A stretch of DNA of 64,000 nt from Moringa oleifera (Eukaryota > Streptophyta > Magnoliopsida > Brassicales > Moringaceae), in NCBI GenBank assembly GCA_021397835.1, contig JAJFZO010000028.1, positions 4,089,501 through 4,153,500 on the forward strand, read 5' to 3'. Within the stretch, counting starts at the first letter, position 1. Each line of letters starts with the position of its first letter. The notes under the pieces are model-generated. The model saw nothing but the letters and a program-made list of their open reading frames with translations. It had not been told where the DNA came from and made no database searches. The position numbers and the translations under genes were made by a program. Shown here in pieces: positions 51,106 through 61,179 of the stretch.

Positions 51106-52184
51106 TTTTTACCAATGCCATTATGTTGACAACACCTCTTGAAGCTTGGGCAGAAACATGTGAGGTTGAGAACTCCTTTTTCAACATGCCTTTATTGCTA
51201 CTTGTAGCCCTTATTGGGGCCACCGTTGGAGGTAAAGTGTTCTTTTATGATCACTTTAAGTTTTGGTCCTTGATGTTAGTATGAAAAGGTTTCAAAGGAT
51301 TTACTGATGAGCATAGATAGCATCAACAAATATGTGCTCCGCATCCAAAATCTTAGTTGAGTGTACTCTAATTTGCATCACTCTGGCAGCCCTAACAATC
51401 ATAGTTTTCAGATAACTTAGTTTAGTTTTAGCAGCAATTTATTGGAGAGTAATGGTGCCATCTAAAGGTGCTTACTTTCCATTCTGTCTTGGATAGAAAT
51501 TTCATCAGGGAGTACTCTGCATAACAAGGCTATGTCTCATTCATAATGTACAAAGCCGAAGTGTAAAGCATGATAAGTGCCCAATTTGCATCAATAAAGA
51601 ATGATGGCCACCAAAAAACAGAGCCATGAGACAATTTCGTTTAGCTTAGAGCCATAATTTTAGAAAGAAGAGTGTTCTTTACTTGTCAAAAAGAAAATGG
51701 AGCATTGGTAACACTTAGAATGCTACATTCTCCCATTTTGTTTATGGACAGAAAAACTAGTTGAACTATGAAATACACCCTTCAAGCTATGATTTAGAGC
51801 AATTTATTCAAGGACACAGGAACTTTTAATGTTTTGCAGTGATTAGTTGACGGCTAAACTGCATATTCAATTTTTTTTCTTGTTCTTATCAGGCTGGTTG
51901 GACCTAATTGGCATAACTGGATTTCTTGTCCTATGTTTCTCAACCACAAAAATCATTTGTGCATCTTGTCTTCATGTTGTTATTGTTATAGTATAGAATG
52001 TTTACACAGCATCTTTGATTCGAATTTTGATTTGGAATTGAATTTACTTGATCCAGGGGCGTCACTGCACAAACAGGGCAAATACTGGGAGGCTATTACA
52101 TACCACTCAATGGTTTTACAGATCTCTGAGTGAGAAGGAGAAGACTCTGATAACACAGAAGCATATGGAGCAATTGCTGACTGT
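51083..52184 (+). pseudogene. FLU: Captured fragments of FLU (FLUORESCENT IN BLUE LIGHT)
   Basis: Two coding pieces in the correct order and orientation. Piece 1 (51083-51231) translates with TTPLEAWAETCEVENSFFN and MPLLLLVALIGATVGG, the membrane segment of FLU, and ends exactly at a donor-like G|GTAAAG. Piece 2 (about 52057-52184), after an acceptor-like CAG, gives GASLHKQGKYWEAITYHSMV and, past a TGA at 52131, a segment ending NTEAYGAIADC, part of the FLU TPR domain. FLU is a plastid membrane protein that restrains glutamyl-tRNA reductase and so chlorophyll synthesis. The coiled-coil linker and the first TPR part, expected between the pieces, are missing; 51232-52056 looks intron-like. No intact FLU gene is in the window. 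It is a transduplicated pseudogene inside CACTA-2. Confidence 0.88.
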
Positions 52185-52187
52185 AGA

Positions 52188-52468
52188 CCTTTTAATGACA
52201 GTTCCAATAGAACTGTCATTAAAAGGTCCCCCTTTAATGACAGTTCTATTAGAACTGTCATTAAAAAGGCTCTCCTTTAATGACAGTTCCATTGGAACTG
52301 TCATTAAAAGTTTCCCCTTTAATGACAGTTTCATTGGAACTGTCATTATAGGTAATGCTTTTAATGACAGTTCAATAACTGTCATTAAAACTTCTCCCCT
52401 TTAATGACATGAACAAAGATGACATTTTTACAACTGTCATTAAAAGCCTTTTTTAACTGTCATTAAAG
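52188..52468. repeat. Right subterminal palindrome array of CACTA-2 (5 units plus half-units)
   Basis: Five palindromes with arms TTTAATGACAGTT / AACTGTCATTAAA begin at about 52189, 52231, 52276, 52317 and 52359, spaced about 41-45 bases, with loops CCAATAG, CTATTAG, CCATTGG, TCATTGG and CAAT. Two half-units (AACTGTCATTAAA) follow before the terminus. The arms match the type of left units 1-2, not the CGTC type of left units 3-5. Confidence 0.93.
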
Positions 52469-54899
52469 CTTTTGTTTGTTGTAGTGGTAAATAGAAGGTT
52501 AACTAGATTGTCTAGTTTGCGTAGGATCATCAAAAGCTTTTTTCTTGAAACATGGTAGAAAAATGTGTTACTTCGATTGTCATCAATAATTTCTCTTAAT
52601 GAACCTTCTATTTATGCAAAATAAAAGGAATTTTTTTGAGGTCAGAATGAATTAGGTGAATCATTAAGAAGACTATCTGGTGTAGAAGTGTATGAGGTAG
52701 CTATGCAGTTTCCTAAGATAATTGACATAGGATACCAACAATGAATAATTGGCTATGAGGAGTTACATAACTTCACTAAACATAGCATCTTTTGAGATTT
52801 ATTATATTGGCATGATTTATTAAACCTTTATAATATAGATGTAATGTATGTTGAAGCCAATGTTTTTAAGAATGTATTTCATATAATGATGGATATCAAG
52901 GGAAAAACTAAGGACAATGTCAAGGCAAGGTTGGATCTACCATAGTATTTTTATCGAAATAACTTACTTCTTGAAGATATAGGTAACAAAAGTTTTATTA
53001 AACTGAAAGCTCAGTACACATTACATATAGAATAGAAGAAGGCTTTATACGAGTGGATGAAAGAGTTGAAATTACTTAATGAATATGCACCTAACTTAGG
53101 TAGATGTGTTGACATTTGAACATGCCTATTACAATAAATGAAAATCTATGATTATGATATGGTGATGGAGAGATTATTGCAAATTGGATTTAATTACTTG
53201 CCCGTACTTATCTGGGAAGCTATCATTGAATTAAGTCTATTCTTTAGAGATTTGTGTTGTCCGACATTGAAAAAGAATAAGTTAGACATGATGGACAATA
53301 ATAATGTCATAATTTTATGCAAGTTGAAAAAGATATTTCCTCTATGATTCCTCAATGTCATGAAACACTTGCTGTACACTTAGTATATGAAGCACGAGTT
53401 AGAAGACTAGTACAATACAAATGGATGTATCTATTTGAGATGCATAAATTATATGATTAAAATTTTGGATAATATAAATATATTAAACTTATTTGACCAT
53501 CCTAATGTTGTAAAAACATTAGTTTGTAGATATTTGTACAGTTTTAAAAAAAAAAAGGTTAAAAATAAAGCTCGTGTGGAGGATTTGATGTGTGAGGCTT
53601 GCATGTTGAAAGAGATATTAACATTTTGTTATCACTACGTTGAGGCATATGTCCAAGCTAGAAGTTGAAGAGTGCCATGAAATGATAATGGTGGAGAGCC
53701 ATCCAGCATTTCACAACTATCTATCTTTAATTATCATAATCGAAGTGAAGGGTTGTGTAAGTCTCATTATTTCTCACAGGAGGAAGCATTCAAGATAAGT
53801 AAATACATGCTTATGAATTGTCTTAAAGTTGAACCCCTTGTGCAGTAAGTTATGCTGCATATACTAGTAATGTTTTTACATGAATTGTGTTACATACAAT
53901 TTGACATATTATGTGTATATTTACAGAACATACATTCAAACATTAACCACATTTACATGAAATTAATATAACTAAACATATACAATCAAACTTCATTGGT
54001 TCATTCAAGGATTATATAAGTAATTTCATGGCCATTCTCACTAGAATTATAAAATAAGGTAACATTTAATAGCTTTTATATCCACAAAATTTTGTTTTTG
54101 TCGATACGTTATTAGGTACACAATCCTATGAACGGGGTGATTGATACATTTTTGCATGATTTAACATGAGTACCTATAAATAAGGTTAACACTTGTCCAA
54201 TTCACTATGTTAATCATTCCTTATTTTCATACTTCAACTTGGGCTGCTATTCAAAGTGCAAACAACTCTGGAATAGCTTTGATAAGTATAGACTATATGT
54301 ATCATGGAATCATAAAAGAAATTGTAGAGATTGAGTATCCTAATATACTTGTGAAATAATTAACACTCTTCAATTATAAATGGTTTAAGCCTTTAGCATG
54401 AGAATAAGGATCTACCCCAAGTATGAAACCCTTGAGGTTAAAACTAATAATAGATAAAAGGGGAATGATACATTTATTTTTGCATATCAAGTAAAATAAG
54501 TATATTTTGCATCGTATCCTAGTGCCATTGCACAAAAGAGAGATTGGTGTGTGGTTATCAAATCTAAAACAAAAAATCAAATTGAATCTTTGAATGATCC
54601 ATTTCAAAATGATATGATGTAATAGTTGACTGTAGTTTCTTTTGACGATTAAATTATAGATAATTTGAAAGATGTGAATGATCAAGGTGAATAGATTCAA
54701 ATTAAGAAGGATTTTAGTTCAATTGGTAGATGTAGATAAAGATGAAGAAGCATTATGTGATAGTGAGGAGATTGATAATGAAGACAATACTATGAATTAT
54801 GTTGTTGATAGTGATTGACAATTAAAGTTTGTGATTGCATGCATTATAAATTAGATTTATGCAAATTTTTTTAGTTCTCTCACTACATGTACTTTCTTC

Positions 54900-57475
54900 A
54901 TTATTCATAAATATCAGAGAGAGAGGCAGGTGGTGCTCATGGTGTTCGAGGCAAAGGTAAACGATCCAAAATGTTGGACATGTCTTTTACAGCTCAGATA
55001 CCATCACCTTTCACTTAGACATGATTACCTTCAGTTTGTGCACCATTGCTCTTAGGTCATAGAATGTCTTCCTCAATTGATGCTCCATCACCTCCATCTC
55101 ACACACCATTAGCTACATGTCATGCACCATCTCCTTGACCATTATCATTAGAGCATACACCATCGCCTCGAGATACTATAGCTCACATACCATCGATTAA
55201 GTTTGGTTGTGCGATAGGAGATATTAGGACATATTCAGCCCATAGGAAAGAGTATGATAACTTATCTTTTTTATTATGTTGTACTTTATCTCATTAATAC
55301 CTATTTTGTTTTAATTTTTTATATAGTACATTTTATGTTCTCATTTATTTTTTATAGGTTATTATTGACATCTCAAACAGTTTTAATTATTTTTGGAATC
55401 ATTAAGTCAAAGTTTAATCATTCATGGTTTAGATGGCATGAAGTTTTGACTAAGGTTCATGACTTGTGATGGGTTAAATTTTAGGTGATGTGTGTAACAT
55501 ATTATTTAATTTACAAATATTATATTTCCATACATTTAGTTAGTTTGCATGCTTAACTAATTAATTTGAAGTCAATATTATTACAAAAAAAAAATATAGA
55601 TGGGATCCTTTTATTGATGGTGTAATTAGATAGATTTAGGTGTGTATAAGTCTACATAGGTCCTTTGATCGAGTATTGCATTGATCTAAATGAAGAAGTA
55701 AAAGGGAATGTGGAAGTAGCTATCAATTCGAGAAGTATTGTTTGCTAAGTGGATGATAGATCTAACCTTTGAAGCTATATCATAGAGAAATAGGAATAAT
55801 CGATCTCTTAGTAAAGCCATTATGCATCAAGGAGGATCAATTTCCATTTCTAAACATAAAGGACAAATGGTAAGTTTTCAATTCAATCAATTATATTTTC
55901 GTACTTATCATATATTTAGTTACACTTGAAAGATTTTTATTTTTTATTTGTTATCTGCTAGGTTAGGGAGCTTAGGAGGGATCCTAGTATGCTAAAGTTG
56001 TTTTGAAAGTTGAATCATAATGAAAAAACTGATACATGGCCCACAGAGATAGCTGCATATATTTATGTGAGTATTTAGAAGAAAATATGTTTATCTTCAA
56101 TCAACAATGTGTTGAATGGAATAAATTGATTAATGATTTTTTGTTTTTATTAAGGTTTTGTTGGTTACAAGTAATACCATTTTAGATTTTGGCTTTTGCA
56201 TAGAGGTTATGTGTCTAGATATTGTGTTTTGATTATTTGACAAAGAATTATCTTATATTTTTCTTATATTAGTATTCGATTATTTTTTTTTATGTTATGC
56301 TACTATGGATAAGTTAAATATTTTATTGTTGAAAGATGAGGTATTTTTTGTTACCTATTTGAACTGAATGTTTATATTTTTCTATTTTTTTTTGTTGTCA
56401 TTACGACGTACATCACTTTTTTTGTTGTATTTTCTAGGTAGTTTGATTCTTGTGTTTTCTTGAATAATACCTTATCAGGGTAACACCATTCTTTTATTTT
56501 ATTATTAATAGGAATCACTTCTATGGATCACCTTCTTCTTAAATTCAATCAAGTTAATTTTGTATCATAGATCTCACTGTATATTATGAATGTACTATAA
56601 ACTTATTAGTAATTATATGTAATGATGTTTAATATAATATGTGCTACTGGTATAACCATATATGCTAAGTATTTGAGTTAAATTTTCTTTTACTTTTTTT
56701 TTCTAATTTTTATATTTGAATTCCCTTGCTTTTAGTTATTAGTTTTTTACCTTGCGTTTTTTCAAATATTTCAATACATTTAAGTTAATTAATTTATTGT
56801 TTCTATTCATAAAAGTCTGTTTATCTTGCTTTAATACATTATTTGTTTTTTCATTTTGTCAATTATGTGTAGGCTCGTTATGAAAAATTAAGAGGATACC
56901 CTTACTTCAAGATCATTTATTGATAATTTTATCTTTTTTTTTTTCAAGCTACAGCTGAAGAGAATCAAAAGGGTAAGGCATTTGGGTTTAGATCAGAGGT
57001 CACCTTTTATGAATCATCAAGCTAAGGTTCTTAATTTCACATGTCCCATCAAGTGTCACAATGCAACCGATGATATTCCATTTTTAAGATATGCAAGAAT
57101 AGTTAGATAGAAAATGTGTATAGATGAAAGAATGGTTAGAAAGAGAACGTGTAGAGATGGAAGATCGATTGCAAAGAGAACGTGCTGCGAGAAAAAAAGA
57201 GATGAAAGAATGATTATAGAAAGAACATGACATGATGGAGATTCAACAAAGAGATTTGAGGGAATAGATTCAAAGACAAATGAAAATAAGAGATTAAAGA
57301 TAAAATAAACTTAGAAAAGAAATGACCTTAAAGAAGCAGCTTCTAAATAGGCTTGTTAGACAAATAAGTTCATAACAAGGTACTTTAGGTCACTAGGATG
57401 CTTTTTTTAGTCTAGTTAATGATGATGGCTATGATAATGGTGATGTTGATGATCTAATGAAGAATGATTAGATTA
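54900..57475 (+). pseudogene. CACTA-1 second gene, En/Spm (Transposase_24-like) remnant
   Basis: About 55780-55870 reads NRNNRSLSKAIMHQGGSISI, the pattern of the conserved core of the plant transposase family (Ptta/En/Spm, PF03004) in which an N-R-x-x-R-S segment precedes H-x-G-G-S. Near 55970-56070 follow LRRDPSMLKLF and, in another frame, a KTDTWPTEIAAYIY-like segment. From 57080 to 57340 there is an Arg/Glu/Met-rich coiled-coil-like stretch (RERVEMEDRLQRERAA), usual for the C terminus of this protein. Introns and lesions break it up, so exon borders were not set. In CACTA elements this gene encodes the DNA-binding partner of TNP2. Confidence 0.68.
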
Positions 57476-57779
57476 TTAATAAATTTTATGTTAGGATATT
57501 GTGTATTTAATATTAATATGATACTTTTTTAGTTAATGTGACATTTATATGCTTTTATCTATTTTATTAATTTATTTTTTATAAACTATGTATTTATTAA
57601 TTTAATTAATTTATAACAATATATATTTATTAATATTTATGTATTTAATTAATTATGTATTAATTAAAAAATTAATTAATCTATTTAATAAATAAAATAA
57701 AATGAAAATTCATTATATTCATTAATTCAATAAAATAAAAATTAATTAATATATTAAATAAATAATTAAAAATAATTTC

Positions 57780-58506
57780 ATAATTTTTAAATAATTATAT
57801 AAGAATTGTTAGCAAAAAATGTTCATTGCAATTATCCATATTTGCTATGAAATTTTATCAATGATAAGTGCTAATAGTAACGTCAAAATTATCACATAAA
57901 TATGTTTGTGGTAATTCTAAACTACTCCTATGAAAATCTTTTACGGAGCAACCAAAATATTTGTCACGAAACACAATCTGTTGTAATCAAAATAATTGTC
58001 ACAGAAAGTCTTTTCGTGCCAAAAAAGTAATATGCCACGAAAATGTTTTTGTGGCAAATAAAGTAATTGCCACTGAAATGCTTACATGGCAACTAAAACA
58101 TTTGCCTTCAGTGGCAACTAAAACATTTATCATGAAATTTTTTTTTTGTCAAATCATGCATATTACTAGGGATATCCATTCTTATGAAAATTATCACAAT
58201 TTAATATTTGTATAAAAATAAATATTTTTAATGAAAATATTTTTGTTATAATTTTTATGTTTATTTATTAATTTATAAAAAAGTATTAATATGATAATAT
58301 TAAATATTGGCAACAAAAATTTCATGAGAAAACTGTGAGAAAAATTGCTGTGAAATTTACATCAGTGAAAGATTTAACATTCTTATGAGCACGATTTTTA
58401 AGGGACTTTGTCCATAAAAATTGCTGTTAGAAGTTCAAATTCTCACAAAAATTCTTTAGATTTCCATGAAAATTTTTCATGGAAAAACACTGAAATTCTT
58501 GTAGTG
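57780..58506 (+). repeat. CACTA-1 right subterminal repeats and terminus
   Basis: At 57830-58140 there are about eight repeats of a GCCACGAAAATG/TTTGTGGCAA-type motif in both orientations. The last 60 bases include the palindrome CCATGAAAATTTTTCATGG (58462-58480) and end in CTTGTAGTG at 58506. The plus-strand open frame at 57961-58215 follows from these repeats and is not a gene. Confidence 0.75.
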
Positions 58507-58509
58507 TTA

Positions 58510-59890
58510 AGGTTACAACCCAAGAAGGTGTAGATTTGTATTTTAAAATTTTTTACTTAGCAAAATTATCAATCCTACTTTGTTTCTCTATCAAATACAA
58601 CTAAGAGACTAATAAGTAGAGTAAGATAATTAAAGAGAAAATAGTCAGAGAAAGCAACCATAATAATTTTATGCGATTCAGTTATCCCTACCTAAGTCTA
58701 TGCCTTCAAGCAATCCGCCTCAAGATTTTCATTACTTTTTTAATAGAATCTTTACTTAAGATTTTATACCAAGGTGAATCCTCTCACCTTGAAACTCAAT
58801 CCTTACAAGATAGATAAATACAAGATTAAATAAAAAATGCTATCTCAAAAGTGGTTGTGTACAAGTTGAAGTTCTAGATCTTAAGGCTTTCGTACTTGAT
58901 AGATGTAAACAAGTTTAATGATAAATAAAGAAAAGAACACAAGAGCATAAGAAAAACGTATGGTTTTTCAAATGCATAAAATATAGAAAATGCTTTTGAA
59001 ATCCTTTTATGCTTTCTTTTAAAAAATAGATTCATTCGATGCAACAGCGAAGATTTTAAATTTCAAGTCTAATCGCATGGTGGTACTGTAAAAAGGATTC
59101 TTAGACATAAAGTTTTAAAATTCAACTTGATATCGTGACGGTACTGTAATCGATTGCGATGGTATCACACTAGTTATTACTTAGTAAAGTGTCACTACAC
59201 TTCTTGCAGAAGTAGCCTATGGGCTCTATGGTATGATGCTACTACACCGTATCCATGATGGTATCACACCAGCTACTGTTTAGCAAGATAACATTGCCTT
59301 CTAGCAAGTAGTACCACAGTAGTACTTCAGTTTCATCATTCTACGCATGTTGTGTGTATCCAGATTTTTATGTTTTGAATTTATGCATTCTCATAAGTCT
59401 AAAGAATCATAAGAAGCTAGAAAAATACTTTTAGGTCTATAATACCTTTTGTGGAAAATATTTTAATGTCATGTATGTTCTAAGATTTCTATTAAGCACT
59501 TGAGCAAAAAGATTTAGAAGTAAGCTTATCCTAAAACTTCTAAAACTCCTAAAGTACTTAGTCTTTATTATCCTTTTTATTCCAAAAGTCTACAAATGAA
59601 CAATGAGTTCTTCGAGTCCTTTCATCTTTAAGTACTATGTCAAAACTAGTTTTCATATTTAACCATGAAAGACCATAAGGTTAACACACGTCTAGCTCCT
59701 TTGTTGCACTTGACATGTGAGAAAATAACATAATAATAAGTTTAATCTCAAAACATAAAATTAATTAATTAAAATGAATGAAAAGCAAAAGGCAAAAAAA
59801 AAAAAAAATCTTGGGTACATCTTCAAGAAACGCTTTATTTAATGCTTTTAGCTAGGCATGGTTGATTTTAGTTTTCAATGTGGCTCAATA
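58510..59890. other. Unassigned DNA, possible 3' non-coding part / LTR of the Ty3 remnant
   Basis: No open frame of note. At 59060-59340 there are repeats around GGTATCACAC (about 59160 and 59260) with AGTA/TACT-rich stretches and GGTACTGTAA (about 59083 and 59140). For a minus-strand element, this is where the 3' LTR should be, but LTR borders, a polypurine tract and a second copy could not be found in the window. Confidence 0.35.
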
Positions 59891-60239
59891 AATATAATCC
59901 TTTCCACTTGATGCTCTTCACTCCTAATGTACTTTCTCGTTATTCATTTACTCTAAAATATCTATCGTCTTCAGCTTGTACCTCTACAGACCTAAATGGG
60001 ACCACTTGTTTACTATGAAGGGACCTGAGCATCCTGACTTCATTTTTTTAGGAAAAGATTTATTCTAGAGTTGAATAAGAGGACTTTATCACTTGGAACA
60101 AAGTTTCATCTTAGAATTTGCTTGACATGGATCCTCTTAATTTCTCCATGGATAAGTGGGAATTCTCATAAGCCTCATTTATAAATTCTTCTCGCTTATT
60201 CAATTACAATAAACGTTGTTTCCCAAATTTTTTTAAAGT

Positions 60240-61100
60240 CAAAAGTCAACCTTTTAATAGCCCAGAAAGCTCGATGTTCTAACTCCATAAGCAAATGATA
60301 TGCTTTTCCAAAAGCAAGCAGATATGAGGACATTCCAAGTGATGTTTTTGACATTGTCCTCATTGACTAATCTTTCCTATTCAAGTTCATCGCACTTTCT
60401 AGTATTCACTTGATCTCCCTATTTGACACCTCAGCTTAACCATTTGTTTAGGATGATATGTTAGTGCAACCTTGAATCTTACTTTGTACTTCAAAAAATG
60501 ATTGGTCATCACATTGTAAGAAAAATGTCATCATTGATTAAGGTTTTAGGAGTGCTAAACCTGACATATATGTTGTTATGAAGGAACCTGACTGCCACCT
60601 TTGCATCATTAGTTGAAATAGCAATGGATTTTACCTACTTTAACACATAATTCACCCATCAAGTCATTTTCTTGGGAAGAAGGAAATGGACCTATGAAAT
60701 AAATCCCCCAAAGGAGGAAATGGACCTATAAAATAAATCCCTTAAATATAAAAAATGTCAATCTTTATAATATTTGTTAAAGGCATCTCATATTGCTTAG
60801 ATATGTATCTTATTCTCGAACAACAATCACAACACTTAAGAAATGTGTAACTATCATGGAAGAGAGTAAGCTAGTAAAACCTAGACTATCAAACTTTTGT
60901 AGTTGTTTTCGTTGTCCTAAAATGCCTATTATAAGCTAACAAATGGTAATCATGTAGTATGTGAAGAACTTGTTCCTCTAAAATATATCTTTAAATCATT
61001 TGATCAACACATTTTTTAAACAGAAATAGTTCATCCCGTATGTAGCTTTTAACATTGTGAAGAATTTTTTCCCTTTTTTGATATGTCAAATCAGATGGTA
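60240..61100 (-). pseudogene. Ty3/gypsy integrase remnant
   Basis: On minus, near 60880-60830 a CDCC pair ends the zinc-binding domain. Near 60740 the core start reads GIYFIGP, where GID-FMGP is usual, so the first catalytic aspartate is Tyr here. Near 60620-60560 is NDAKVAVRFLHNNIYVRFSTP, near 60450 a YHPKQ segment, and near 60340-60240 LLAFGKAYHLLMELEHRAFW. A 31-bp tandem duplication (60680-60741) repeats the GGAAATGGACCTAT block and disrupts the core. The copy is dead. Confidence 0.7.
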
Positions 61101-61179
61101 GAATCTTATATACGAGATCATTTACAAAATCAGTATTCTACAAGAGCTTCATTTTCACATTTTAAATGTGTTCATGGGG

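Larger units (their letters stand above)
50160..52486 (+). mobile_element. CACTA-2, 2.3-kb non-autonomous CACTA element carrying host gene pieces
   Basis: Ends are CACTACTACAAAAATT at 50160 and, read inward on minus from 52486, CACTACAACAAACAAAAGC. Both flanks carry GTA (50157-50159 and 52487-52489), the expected 3-bp duplication, and removing the element brings the two halves of the TNP2 core of CACTA-1 together. It encodes no transposase. It holds palindrome arrays at both ends, a GCA/TGC triplet domain (50520-51010), a 36-bp tandem repeat and fragments of FLU (51083-52184). Its termini differ from those of CACTA-1, so another autonomous element probably moved it. Confidence 0.9.
49002..54820 (+). 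pseudogene. CACTA-1 TNP2-type transposase, broken and split by CACTA-2
   Basis: Domains follow the order of plant TNP2 proteins. At 49002-49150 is an N-terminal transposase-associated zinc segment (CHYAKCKCVRFYELDIM). At 49390-49560 come KEMLPAATKMPHNFY and, in another frame, YKKIDCYLAGCMLYY. At 49760-50150 the core includes HPSDWEALKYFDL and VNDFPVHGMLSG, cut directly after by CACTA-2. From 52487 the core resumes (MMDIKGKTKDN near 52890; GRCVD near 53105). A DUF4218-like part follows at 53138-53668 (ELSLFFRDLCC, ILCKLKKIFPL, KVKNKARVED), then a DUF4216-like part at about 54250-54620 (HGIIKEIVEIEYPNI, KRDWCVVIKSK) and an acidic tail near 54730-54815. Many stops and frame changes make it dead. 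Confidence 0.85.
37584..58506 (+). mobile_element. CACTA-1, large En/Spm-type transposon with nested insertions
   Basis: The right end is a clear CACTA terminus: on the minus strand it reads CACTACAAGAATTTCAGTG inward from 58506. The left end at 37584 reads CATTATAAAAA, which differs from CACTACAAGAA by two C-to-T and one G-to-A change. Both ends are flanked by TTA (37581-37583 and 58507-58509), the 3-bp target duplication of this superfamily. Inside are subterminal repeat regions (37.6-38.6 kb and 57.8-58.5 kb), a TNP2-type transposase gene and a second En/Spm gene, all on plus. The present length is about 20.9 kb; without hAT-2 (4.3 kb) and CACTA-2 (2.3 kb) it would be about 14.3 kb. All genes are broken. 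Confidence 0.8.

Noticed and set aside
51081..51284. FLU-like open frame as a working small gene
   Set aside because: It lacks the transit peptide, linker and most of the TPR domain, and runs into intron sequence after the donor at 51231. It is a captured fragment.
57961..58215. 84-residue plus-strand open frame
   Set aside because: It is made of the CACTA-1 subterminal GCCACGAAAATG-type repeats.
58600..59780. LTR of the Ty3/gypsy element
   Set aside because: Expected by position, but no TG...CA borders, polypurine tract or second copy could be identified within the window.
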